A stretch of DNA of 64,000 bases, taken from contig CAXTVI010000015.1 in NCBI GenBank assembly GCA_964247695.1, positions 1 to 64,000 on the forward strand, given 5' to 3'. The first letter of the stretch is position 1; every line of letters starts with the position of its first letter. The position numbers and the translations under genes were made by a program. Under the pieces are notes generated by a model, which did no database searches, was not told where the DNA came from, and was given only the letters and a program-made list of their open reading frames with translations. Below, in pieces: positions 26,709-34,472 of this stretch. This DNA is from Lichenicoccus sp964247695 (GTDB lineage Bacteria; Pseudomonadota; Alphaproteobacteria; Acetobacterales; Acetobacteraceae).

Positions 26709-28586
26709 TCAGGCAACCAGCGCGCCGCTGCGCTCCAGCCGCTGCCAGGCACGCCGCGCATCCTCGTCGAACAGCTCCGACAGCTTCTGCATCATGGTGC
26801 CGCCAAGTTCCTCGGCATCGGTGATGGTGACCGCGCGACGGTAGTAGCGGGTGACGTCGTGGCCGATGCCGATCGCGATCAGCTCGACCGCCTGCCGGCT
26901 CTCGATGTCCTGGATCACCTCGCGCAGGTGCCGCTCCAGGTATGAGCCCGAGTTCACCGACAGCGTGCTGTCATCGACCGGTGCGCCGTCGCTGATCACC
27001 ATCAGGATGCGCCGGCTCTCCCGCCTGCTCAGCAACCGCTTGTACGCCCAGAGCAGCGCCTCGCCGTCGATGTTCTCCTTGAGCAGCCCTTCGCGCAGCA
27101 TCAGCCCGAGATTGCGGCGCGCCCGGCGCCACGGCATGTCGGCCGATTTGTAGATGATGTGCCGCAGGTCGTTCAGCCGGCCGGGCTCGCGCGGCTTGCC
27201 CTCGGCGACCCAGCGCTCGCGGCTCTGCCCACCCTTCCAGGCGCGCGTGGTGAAGCCCAGTACCTCGACCTTGACCGCACAGCGCTCCAGCGTGCGCGCC
27301 AGGATGTCGCCGCACATCGCCGCGACCGTAATCGGACGGCCGCGCATCGAGCCGGAATTATCGATCAGCAGCGTCACCACGGTGTCGCGGAAATCCGTGT
27401 CGCGCTCGTGCTTGTAGGAGAGCGACAGCGTCGGGTTCACCACCACGCGGGCCAGCCGCCCGGCATCGAGGATGCCCTCCTCGAGATCGAACTCCCAGGC
27501 GCGCATCTGCTGCGCCATCAGCCGGCGCTGCAGGCGGTTGGCAAGCTTCGAGACCACGCCCGAGAGGTTGAGCAACTGCTGGTCGAGCTGCTGGCGCAGG
27601 CGGCCCAGCTCCTCGGCATCGCACAGATCCTCGGCGGCGACCTCCTCGTCGAACTGCCGGATGAATGCCTTGTAGGTCGGACCCGCCTCGATCTCGCGCT
27701 GCTCGCGCGATGGCTGCGGGCCGCCGGGCCGGTCCTCGCCTTCCGCCGAGCCTTCCTGCTCCTCGCCCGGCTCGTCGTCCTCCTCGGCCGCACCCGAGCG
27801 TGCGAATTCCGGCGTCGGCGAGGGCTGCATGTCGCTGCCGTCGTCACCGGCGCCGTCCTCGGGCGTCGGCGGCTTCTCGCCCCCCTGTTCCTCGCTGTCC
27901 TCGTCGGACTGCGCGGTGTCGTCCTGCTCCTCCTCGGCCTCCAGCTCGGCCTCGGCGAGATCGTAGGCCGCGAGCAGACGTCGCGCGGCACGGGTGAAGG
28001 CGCCCTGGTCGTCCTGCGCACGCGCCAGATCGTCGAGGGCGGCATCGGCGCTCTCGCCCATCGCCTCGCGCCAGCGCGCCAGCACGGACTGCGCCGGGCC
28101 CGGGGAGGCCTTACCCGACATGCGCTCGCGCGCGAGCAGGCCGAGGGCGGCCGCCACCGGCAACTGCTCCTTGCGGGTCATGCGCTCGTAGCCGCCCTGC
28201 TCGCATTCCTGCGCGAGCCGCTCCTGCAGGTTGGCGGCGACGCCCGACATGTGCCGCGCGCCGACCACCTCGACGCGCGCCTGCTCGAGCGCGTCATAGA
28301 CCTCGCGCGCCTCGCGCGGCGCCGGCGTGCGGGCGGCGTGCACACGGCTGTCATGGTGTCGCAGGCGCAGTCCGGCCGCATCCGCGGCACCACGCAGCCG
28401 AGCGACGTCGGGCGCTCCCAGGGCGCGTGTCGGCTGCGGCAGGCGCACTCGATTGCCGACGACGTTGCCGGGGCCGGCCTGGAAGGTGACCTGCACGTCA
28501 GGCTTGCCGCCGATCGCACGCAACGCGCCCGCGGTGGCGCGCTTGAAGCTCTCGGCGCGGCCGTTGGGATCGTTGCGGCCGCTCAT
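26709..28586 (-). CDS. cobT: Aerobic cobaltochelatase subunit CobT
   Basis: CobT is the VWA-type partner of CobS and CobN in ATP-dependent insertion of cobalt into hydrogenobyrinate a,c-diamide during aerobic cobalamin synthesis. The 625-residue protein has the CobT N-terminal domain, a long acidic Glu/Asp/Pro-rich linker (~220-300) and a C-terminal von Willebrand A domain with the MIDAS motif TLLIDNSGSMRG and later MVISDGAPVDD. It begins 1 base after the cobS stop and is followed after 3 bases by the OPT gene. No cobN is in the window, so the full chelatase must be completed elsewhere. Confidence 0.95.
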   Translation of the reverse strand: MSGRNDPNGRAESFKRATAGALRAIGGKPDVQVTFQAGPGNVVGNRVRLPQPTRALGAPDVARLRGAADAAGLRLRHHDSRVHAARTPAPREAREVYDALEQARVEVVGARHMSGVAANLQERLAQECEQGGYERMTRKEQLPVAAALGLLARERMSGKASPGPAQSVLARWREAMGESADAALDDLARAQDDQGAFTRAARRLLAAYDLAEAELEAEEEQDDTAQSDEDSEEQGGEKPPTPEDGAGDDGSDMQPSPTPEFARSGAAEEDDEPGEEQEGSAEGEDRPGGPQPSREQREIEAGPTYKAFIRQFDEEVAAEDLCDAEELGRLRQQLDQQLLNLSGVVSKLANRLQRRLMAQQMRAWEFDLEEGILDAGRLARVVVNPTLSLSYKHERDTDFRDTVVTLLIDNSGSMRGRPITVAAMCGDILARTLERCAVKVEVLGFTTRAWKGGQSRERWVAEGKPREPGRLNDLRHIIYKSADMPWRRARRNLGLMLREGLLKENIDGEALLWAYKRLLSRRESRRILMVISDGAPVDDSTLSVNSGSYLERHLREVIQDIESRQAVELIAIGIGHDVTRYYRRAVTITDAEELGGTMMQKLSELFDEDARRAWQRLERSGALVA

Positions 28587-28587
28587 C

Positions 28588-29679
28588 CTAGCGGACGCGG
28601 GCCTGGCGTTCCTGGACGGCGGCAGGCAAGGGCAGCGAGGCGGTCAGTTCCTCGTTGAAGCAGCGCTGGTAGTATTCCGCCACCGTCGGCCGCTCCGCCT
28701 CGTCGCACTTGTTGAGGAAGGTGAGCCGGAAGGCGAACCCGAGATCGTCGAAGATCTGTGCGTTCTCGGCCCAGGTGATGACGGTCCGCGGCGACATCAC
28801 CGTCGAGATGTCGCCATTGATGAAGCCCGCGCGCGTCAGGTCGGCCAGCGCCACCATGCTCTCGACGCGACGCTTGATCACGCCGTTGCGGCCGTCCCAG
28901 CCCATCTTGGACAGCACGATCGCGGTCTCCTGGGCGTGCGGCAGGTAGTTCAGCGTGGTCACGATGTTCCAGCGGTCCATCTGGCCCTGGTTGATCTGCT
29001 GGGTGCCGTGATAGAGGCCGGTGGTGTCGCCGAGGCCGACCGTGTTGGCGGTGGCGAACAGCCGGAACGCCGGATGCGGCCGGATCACCCGGTTCTGGTC
29101 GAGCAGCGTCAGCCGCCCCTCCACCTCCAATACCCGCTGGATCACGAACATCACGTCGGGGCGCCCGGCGTCGTACTCGTCGAAGACCAGCGCGCAGGCG
29201 TGCTGCAGCGCCCAGGGCAGCAGCCCCTCGCGAAACTCGGTGATCTGCTTGCCATCCTTGAGCACGATGGCGTCCTTGCCGACCAGGTCGATGCGACTGA
29301 TGTGGCTATCCAGGTTGATGCGTATGCAGGGCCAGTTCAGCCTCGCCGCCACCTGCTCGATGTGGCTGGACTTTCCAGTGCCGTGATAGCCCTGGATCAT
29401 CACCCGCCGGTTGAAGGCGAAGCCGGCCAGGATCGCCAACGTGGTCTCGCGGTCGAACCGATAGGCGGTGTCGATCTCCGGTACATGCTCGGTGCGTGTG
29501 GAAAAGGCCGGGACGTCGATGTCGCTGTCGATGCCGAAGGTCTCGCGCGCCGGCAGCCGGATGTCCGGCAGGCCGAGCGAGGAGGTGGCGGCGAAACCCG
29601 GCTCTCCCAGTCCCCCGGTGCCAGTTCTTCCGCCTTGGGCCTCGTTGCCGGTTGCTGACAGGTCGGCGATCTCATCCAT
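28588..29679 (-). CDS. cobS: Aerobic cobaltochelatase subunit CobS (AAA+ ATPase)
   Basis: CobS is the AAA+ ATPase ring of cobaltochelatase. In 363 residues it shows Walker A in QGYHGTGKSSHIEQVAARL, Walker B in CALVFDEYDAGRPD, the sensor-1 region LFATANTVGLGDTTG, and the CobS-specific ARTEHVPEIDxxYRFD-like N-terminal segment (TRTEHVPEIDTAYRFD). The N-terminal ~30 residues are poorly conserved, and other Met codons could be the start. It lies between a J-domain gene upstream and cobT downstream, an arrangement also seen in rhizobia. Confidence 0.95.
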   Translation of the reverse strand: MDEIADLSATGNEAQGGRTGTGGLGEPGFAATSSLGLPDIRLPARETFGIDSDIDVPAFSTRTEHVPEIDTAYRFDRETTLAILAGFAFNRRVMIQGYHGTGKSSHIEQVAARLNWPCIRINLDSHISRIDLVGKDAIVLKDGKQITEFREGLLPWALQHACALVFDEYDAGRPDVMFVIQRVLEVEGRLTLLDQNRVIRPHPAFRLFATANTVGLGDTTGLYHGTQQINQGQMDRWNIVTTLNYLPHAQETAIVLSKMGWDGRNGVIKRRVESMVALADLTRAGFINGDISTVMSPRTVITWAENAQIFDDLGFAFRLTFLNKCDEAERPTVAEYYQRCFNEELTASLPLPAAVQERQARVR

Positions 29680-29747
29680 GAAGCTGTCCTGTACCTATGC
29701 ACACACATTGCCACGCACCCCAACGCGGGGTCGCGACCGGCGAGGGC

Positions 29748-30371
29748 TCAACCCGCCTCGGCGAGCCCGGTTTGCCGCTGGCCCTGAAGATGGCTGCGCA
29801 ACGCGGTGTACGCCACGTTGATGGTCTTGAGCCGCTCCTCGGCCGCCCGGTCGCCGCCGTTGGCATCCGGATGATGCCGCCTCGCCAGGATCTTGTAGCG
29901 GGTCTTGAGTTCCTGCATCGAAACCGGCCACGGCAGCCCGAGCGTGTCGAGCGGCTGGCGCAGCTCGGCGGGGCGCTGGTCGGCCTTGCGGGCGCTGCCG
30001 CGGCGTGCGGCGGCCCCGTTCAGCAGGCCGAGCGGGTCGAGCACCGCGTCCTCCTCGAAGGCGCGCGCCGCATGGCCGCCGCCGAGATGGCCGAGCCTCC
30101 AGGACGGCCGGTTCCACGAGACGTCGGCGCGCAGGTGCGCCTCGATCTGTCCCGGGTTCATGCCCTTGTAGAAGTCCCAGCGCGCATTGTACTCGCGGAC
30201 ATGCGCCAGGCAGAACCACCAGTAGTCGTGCAGGCTGTCGCGGGATCGCGGCGCCCGATAGCCTGCTTGCTCCGTGCAGTCCGGCATGTCGCAGAGACGG
30301 CCCGGGGCGTCCGGGTCGGGATCGAAGGCCCGGTGTCGCGTAGTCTTGTTGCGCGGGTTCCTGGGGATCAT
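29748..30371 (-). CDS. DnaJ-domain protein upstream of cobS
   Basis: The C-terminal ~65 residues are a J-domain: MQELKTRYKILARRHHPDAN carries the HPD motif needed to stimulate Hsp70/DnaK, followed by EERLKTINVAYTALRSHL. The N-terminal ~130 residues (CDMPDCTEQAGYRAP and YNARWDFYKGM) form a conserved domain with Cys residues typical of a family found next to cobST in alphaproteobacteria. It may help assemble the chelatase or an unrelated partner with DnaK; the specific client is unknown. 207 residues, soluble. It is first in the operon and divergent from bolA with 50 bases between starts. Confidence 0.88.
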   Translation of the reverse strand: MIPRNPRNKTTRHRAFDPDPDAPGRLCDMPDCTEQAGYRAPRSRDSLHDYWWFCLAHVREYNARWDFYKGMNPGQIEAHLRADVSWNRPSWRLGHLGGGHAARAFEEDAVLDPLGLLNGAAARRGSARKADQRPAELRQPLDTLGLPWPVSMQELKTRYKILARRHHPDANGGDRAAEERLKTINVAYTALRSHLQGQRQTGLAEAG

Positions 30372-30421
30372 CAGGGCGTTTATGTGCGCCCGTCGGCATG
30401 GGGTGCAAGAGGCAACGGGGG

Positions 30422-30724
30422 ATGATGATGGGCTTGACAGAAGCTGGGCGCGAGCAGCGCCTGCGGGAGGCGATCGAGCGGCGTTTCCGGCCGCAGACGC
30501 TGGTGATCGAGGACGAGAGCGCGCGCCATGCGGGCCATGCCGGCGTTCGCGATACGGCGGCCGGGGGCGAGACGCACTATGCTGTGCTGGTGGTGAGCGG
30601 CGCGTTCGACGGGCTCAGCCGGGTGCAGCGCTCGCGGCTGGTGCACGAGGCGCTGGACGCGGAATTCCGCACCGGCCTGCATGCGCTGTCGCTGACGCTA
30701 CGCACGCCGCGGGAAGCGCAGTGA
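30422..30724 (+). CDS. bolA: BolA family protein
   Basis: The 100-residue protein is a BolA/IbaG-type class II KH fold: the invariant His is in LVHEALDAEF, and the core ETHYAVLVVSGAFDGLSRVQRSRLV matches in spacing (quoted region at about residues 50-75). BolA proteins partner with monothiol glutaredoxins in Fe-S cluster trafficking and iron sensing. Three ATG codons in a row (30422, 30425, 30428) follow a GGGG stretch; I give the first. It is divergent from the J-domain/cobS/cobT operon, the usual alphaproteobacterial position. Confidence 0.88.
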   Translation: MMMGLTEAGREQRLREAIERRFRPQTLVIEDESARHAGHAGVRDTAAGGETHYAVLVVSGAFDGLSRVQRSRLVHEALDAEFRTGLHALSLTLRTPREAQ

Positions 30725-30769
30725 GCCGCGGAGACGTCGTCGCCGGCTGACGTCCGGCATGAGGCGGCG

Positions 30770-31243
30770 TTGCCTCGTCGAGGTCGGTCGCGCACGCTTT
30801 CCTCGAGGAAGGCCAGCAGGTCGCCGTTCAGCCTGTCCTTGTGCGTGACGATCAGGCCGTGCGGGGCGCCCTCATAGACCGCAAGACGGGCGTGCCGCAC
30901 GAGCTTGACCGTCTGCTCCGCGGAGATGCCGATTGGGACGATCTGGTCGTCGCTGCCATGGACGACGAGGGTCGGTACCGTGATCGTCCGCAGGTCGCCG
31001 CTGAAGTCCGTTTCCGAGAACGCAGCGATCGCTTCGTAGGCCGCCGCGATGCCCGTCGCCATGCCCTGACGCCAGTAATCCTCGCGCACGCCCTCCGACA
31101 CGGTAACGCCGCCCGTCCGCCGTGGTCAGGCTGTCCGCCGCGAGCCTGCCTGCGCGGGCTCCCGAAGGGGCCAGCGCGGCTGCGCCTGCTCCGCCGAGGA
31201 AAGGATCGTGGCGGCCGTCCGGGATGATCTCGGTCGCAGACAT
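30770..31243 (-). pseudogene. Chloroperoxidase-like alpha/beta hydrolase with large internal deletion
   Basis: An intact start is visible: ATG 31243 with GAGGAGAAGG just upstream, leading into SATEIIPDG and, about 40 residues on, SLTTADG, the usual entry to the chloroperoxidase hydrolase domain. The sequence then jumps, in another frame, to VSEGVREDYWRQGMATGI and continues through TVPTLVVHGSDDQIVPIG and YEGAPHGLIVTHKDRLNGDL, the family's C-terminus with catalytic Asp and His. About 150 residues, including the Ser nucleophile elbow, are missing, and the natural stop is lost: the frame runs on into bolA antisense. Non-functional. Confidence 0.85.
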
Positions 31244-31680
31244 GAAAGCCTTCTCCTCGCTGGATGCGCACGCGTCATTGCCGTGCGGGATCCGCTCGAT
31301 GCGGGATCGGGACGACGCGGGGCGCCGGAGTTGGTCCCAGGTGCCCACTCCCGCTTTACCGCCCCGGGCATCAGGTTCGGCGTCGGTGCCACGACCCGGA
31401 AGAGCCGGAAAATACCAAGGTCGCCGCCGGACGATGAGGCCGGACGATCGTCGGGACAGGTAAGTTCCGGCTCTGCCGCGGCTTCGACCGAGGCAAGCTG
31501 GATCACCGGTGAGTCGCTGGTCGTTGCAGGAGGCAGCGGAATGTAGCGTCCTGATCGGGCGCTGCATCGCTTCCGGCCGCTGCGTCCCTGCGCCATGCGG
31601 CACACTCACGGGGGGGGGGCAGACCTGTCGAGTGAGACCGGGCGCGCTGGACCAACGGACGTGCATCCCCGATGCCTAGG
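31244..31680. other. About 440 bases without a recognisable gene, with a G10 run
   Basis: No frame shows a domain. A homopolymer of ten G residues sits at 31610-31619. The right end lies beyond the stop of the CurA-type reductase gene (minus strand). The left end should contain the promoter of the deleted hydrolase gene. Confidence 0.4.
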
Positions 31681-32697
31681 CTAGGGCCTGATCAGCAGCT
31701 TGCCGAAATTGCGGCCTCCCAGCATGCCGATGAAGGCCTCGGGCGCGTTTGCCAGGCCGTCGACAAGGTCTTCGAGGAACCGGACCCGGCCGTCTCTGAC
31801 CCAGGCCGACATCTCGACGTGGAACGCCTCGTGACGGTCGATGAAGTCGTGGTTGATGTACCCACGGACGGTCAGGCTGCGCCGGAGGATCGCGCCCATC
31901 AGCGCGGGCACCCGGTCCGGGCCGGGCGAGCCGGCACCTGCATCGTTGTAGGTCGCCACCACGCCGCAGACCGGCACCCGCGCGAAACGGTTCAGCAGCG
32001 GCAGCACGGCGTCGAACACGGCGCCGCCGACATTTTCGAAATAGACGTCGATGCCGTCGGGGCAAGCGGCCGCCAGCTGCGCCGCGAAGTCCGGCGCGCG
32101 GTGGTCGAGGGCCATGTCGAAGCCGAACCGCTCGATCAGGGCGGCGCATTTGCGCGCGCCGCCGGCGATGCCGACGCTGCGCGCGCCACGCAGCTTGGCC
32201 ACCTGGCCGACGGTGGCGCCCACCGGACCGGTGGCCGCCGCGACCACCAGCGTCTCGCCGGGTTTCGGCTGGCCGATCATGTCCAGGCCGACCCAGCCGC
32301 TGAAACCCGGCATGCCGAGCACGCCGAGTGCGGTCGTGACCGGCGCCAGGGCCGGATCGATGCGATGCAGCCGGCCCGCCGGAAGTGCGGCGTGCGACTG
32401 CCAGCCGGTCTGGCAGCGCACGATGTCGCCTGCCGTCCAGCCGGCCGCGTGGCTCCGCACGACCTCGGCGATGCTCTCGCCCACCATCACGTCACCGATC
32501 TCCACCGAGGGCGCGTAGCTCTTCGCGGAACTCATCCGGCCGCGCATGTAGGGGTCGAGCGAGAGATACAGCACCCGCACCAGCACCTCGCCGCGACCCG
32601 GCTGCGGCATCGGCAGGGTCTCGATCCGGAAATCGCTCTCCACCGGCGCGCCCACCGGACGCCGCGCCAGCACGATGCGGGTCAGCTCGCCGCTCAT
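31681..32697 (-). CDS. NADP-dependent zinc-free reductase (CurA / leukotriene-B4-dehydrogenase family)
   Basis: The 338-residue protein is a medium-chain reductase without zinc ligands. YLSLDPYMRGRMSS is the family signature near the N-terminus, VVAAATGPVGATVGQVAKLRG the nucleotide-binding loop, and YFENVGGAVFDAVLPLL the catalytic-domain return. Members reduce alpha,beta-unsaturated ketones such as curcumin or alkenals with NADPH. ATG 32697 overlaps the stop of the SPFH gene by 4 bases, so it is translationally coupled to it, an unusual pairing. Cytoplasmic. Confidence 0.9.
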   Translation of the reverse strand: MSGELTRIVLARRPVGAPVESDFRIETLPMPQPGRGEVLVRVLYLSLDPYMRGRMSSAKSYAPSVEIGDVMVGESIAEVVRSHAAGWTAGDIVRCQTGWQSHAALPAGRLHRIDPALAPVTTALGVLGMPGFSGWVGLDMIGQPKPGETLVVAAATGPVGATVGQVAKLRGARSVGIAGGARKCAALIERFGFDMALDHRAPDFAAQLAAACPDGIDVYFENVGGAVFDAVLPLLNRFARVPVCGVVATYNDAGAGSPGPDRVPALMGAILRRSLTVRGYINHDFIDRHEAFHVEMSAWVRDGRVRFLEDLVDGLANAPEAFIGMLGGRNFGKLLIRP

Positions 32698-33593
32698 GCC
32701 GGCTGCTCCGGTGCCCCCCGCACAGGTGATGACGACGCGGTCGCCTGGGTGGCCGCCAGCGCCACCGCCGCCGCCATCGCTTGCGCCACCGGCCGCGCCA
32801 TGCTGTCGGCCATCGAGGTCGGCAGCAGGATGGTGGCGCCGCGGTCCTTGTTCATCTCGTAGATGCGGTTGATCTGCAGGATCTGCAGCGCCGTCGGCGA
32901 GCGGTCATAGGCGCGCGCCGCCTCCTCGAGCTCGGTCGCCACCTCGCGCTCGGCGGCCGCCAGCGTCACCCGCGCCATGCGCTCGCGCCCGGCCTGCGCC
33001 TGCCGGCTCATCGCGTCCTGCAGGCTGCGCGGCAGCATCACGTCGCGGATCTCGACGCCCTGCACGGTGATGCCCCAGTCGGCGATCTTGGCGGCGATGC
33101 TGTCGCGCAGCACGGTGTCGATGTGCTTGCGGTCCTCCAGCAGGGTGGCGAGGTCGGTGGCGCCGATCATCTCGCGCAGGCTGGTCTGCGCCACCAGCGA
33201 CACCGAGCCGGCATAGTCCATCAGCACGGTGATGGCCCGCTCCGGATCCTGCACCTTCCAGAACACGATCGCATCGACATCGACCGGCGTGGTGTCGCGG
33301 GTCAGGGTCTGCTCGGTGGCGATCGGCGTTGTCTGGATGCGCAGGTCGACCATGCCGGCGACGCTGTCCACCACCGGAATGATCATGAACAGTCCCGGCC
33401 CGCGCGCGCCCTGCAGCCGGCCTGCCCGCAGCACCACCGCGCGCTCCCACTGCCGCGCCATGCGCAGGCTGGGGGGTGTAAGCAGAGCGAGCAGCACCAG
33501 GGGAGCTGCCAGCCACGGCTGGTGCAGCAACGCGAAGACGGCGGCCGCAGCGGCCAGGAGGATGAACGCGATGACGGTCGCGATCGGGTTCAT
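32694..33593 (-). CDS. SPFH/band 7 (slipin-type) membrane protein
   Basis: Two N-terminal hydrophobic helices (residues ~5-45) anchor a band-7 domain: WERAVVLRAGRLQGARGPGLF, TRDTTPVDVDAIVFWKVQDP and WGITVQGVEIRDVMLPRSLQ are the stomatin/slipin core, followed by a helical EAARAYDRSPTALQILQ segment. Such proteins scaffold membrane microdomains. Slipin genes are often paired with an NfeD protease-like gene; here the neighbours are an ankyrin protein upstream (48-base gap) and a CurA-type reductase downstream (4-base overlap), and no NfeD is seen. 299 residues. Confidence 0.9.
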   Translation of the reverse strand: MNPIATVIAFILLAAAAAVFALLHQPWLAAPLVLLALLTPPSLRMARQWERAVVLRAGRLQGARGPGLFMIIPVVDSVAGMVDLRIQTTPIATEQTLTRDTTPVDVDAIVFWKVQDPERAITVLMDYAGSVSLVAQTSLREMIGATDLATLLEDRKHIDTVLRDSIAAKIADWGITVQGVEIRDVMLPRSLQDAMSRQAQAGRERMARVTLAAAEREVATELEEAARAYDRSPTALQILQINRIYEMNKDRGATILLPTSMADSMARPVAQAMAAAVALAATQATASSSPVRGAPEQPA

Positions 33594-33641
33594 GCTGCGC
33601 AGCCCCTGTGTCCCGGCTCGTCTGCCAGCAGGCCGGCGGGA

Positions 33642-34268
33642 CTAGCTGCCGCCGAAGCCGAGAAAGCCGATCTCGGGCTTCGGGGTGCCTCCGTTCTCGG
33701 CCAGGCGATGCGCCCGCAGATCGGCCGCCTCCTGCAGCGGCGAGCGACGTCGGGCGGCGCTGGCCTCGACCGAAACGCCACCGGCATCGCCACCCTGGGC
33801 CGAGGCGATCTGCGTGCCCCCGTCGGCGCCCTCGGTGCCGCGCATCGACAGCAGCAGGAAGGTGATGTCGTTGCGGTTCAGGTCGATGGCCATGTCCAGC
33901 GGCTTCTGGCCCAGGATGTTGACCGCCTGCAGGTCGGCGCCTCGCGCCAGGGCGTCCTTCGCGGCGGTGAGGTCGCCGCGGTTGATCGCGTCGAACAGCG
34001 CGGCATTGGGATTGACGTCGAGCGCCACATGCCCGCGCGGCGCCGCCTCGTCGCTCGGCACCGCACCGGGCAGCGCAGGGGGTGGCGCCGCGGCCGCGGC
34101 TGCGGCCTTGGCCTCCTCGGCGGCGGCATCGTCGGCACCGCCTCCACCGCCGCCACCGCCGCTGCCCACGCTCATCTGGGCATGCGCCGCACTGGGCGGC
34201 AGCAGGGATAGACCGGCCAGCATGCCGACGAGCAGGAGCGGACGGCACGGGCAGATCAGTCGCATCAT
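33642..34268 (-). CDS. Exported ankyrin-repeat protein
   Basis: A signal peptide (LLLVGMLAGLSLLPPSAAHAQ) is followed by a Gly/Ala-rich linker (a run of eight Gly, then Ala/Pro repeats) and then about two ankyrin repeats: NAALFDAINRGDLTAAKDAL and GQKPLDMAIDLNRNDITFL. A Pro/Gly-rich tail ends LGFGGS. The protein is probably periplasmic. Start at ATG 34268 (or 34265, adjacent codon); longer upstream frames in the same phase lie inside the divergent acyltransferase gene and are shadows. It is the first gene of a likely three-gene unit with the SPFH and CurA-type genes. Confidence 0.75.
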   Translation of the reverse strand: MMRLICPCRPLLLVGMLAGLSLLPPSAAHAQMSVGSGGGGGGGGADDAAAEEAKAAAAAAAPPPALPGAVPSDEAAPRGHVALDVNPNAALFDAINRGDLTAAKDALARGADLQAVNILGQKPLDMAIDLNRNDITFLLLSMRGTEGADGGTQIASAQGGDAGGVSVEASAARRRSPLQEAADLRAHRLAENGGTPKPEIGFLGFGGS

Positions 34269-34472
34269 GGATATTCCGGTGGCTCGGCTCGGGCGCTGGG
34301 GTCGGCTCCAGCAAAAAAAGCTGCGGGAGAGTGCAACCGAACCTGCTCGACCGCAACCCTCGCGCCACGCGCTCAAAAGCGAGACTCGCTGCCGGGTTGC
34401 CTGTGCGGGCGACGGGCGTTGATAGTCGGCGGGCAGCGCGCGCGGCGCGGCTCGTTCAACGACAGAAGGCGA

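Noticed and set aside
29679..30425. Cobalamin riboswitch upstream of the J-domain/cobS/cobT operon.
   Set aside because: The gap between the J-domain gene and bolA is only about 50 bases and no B12-box-like sequence was seen.
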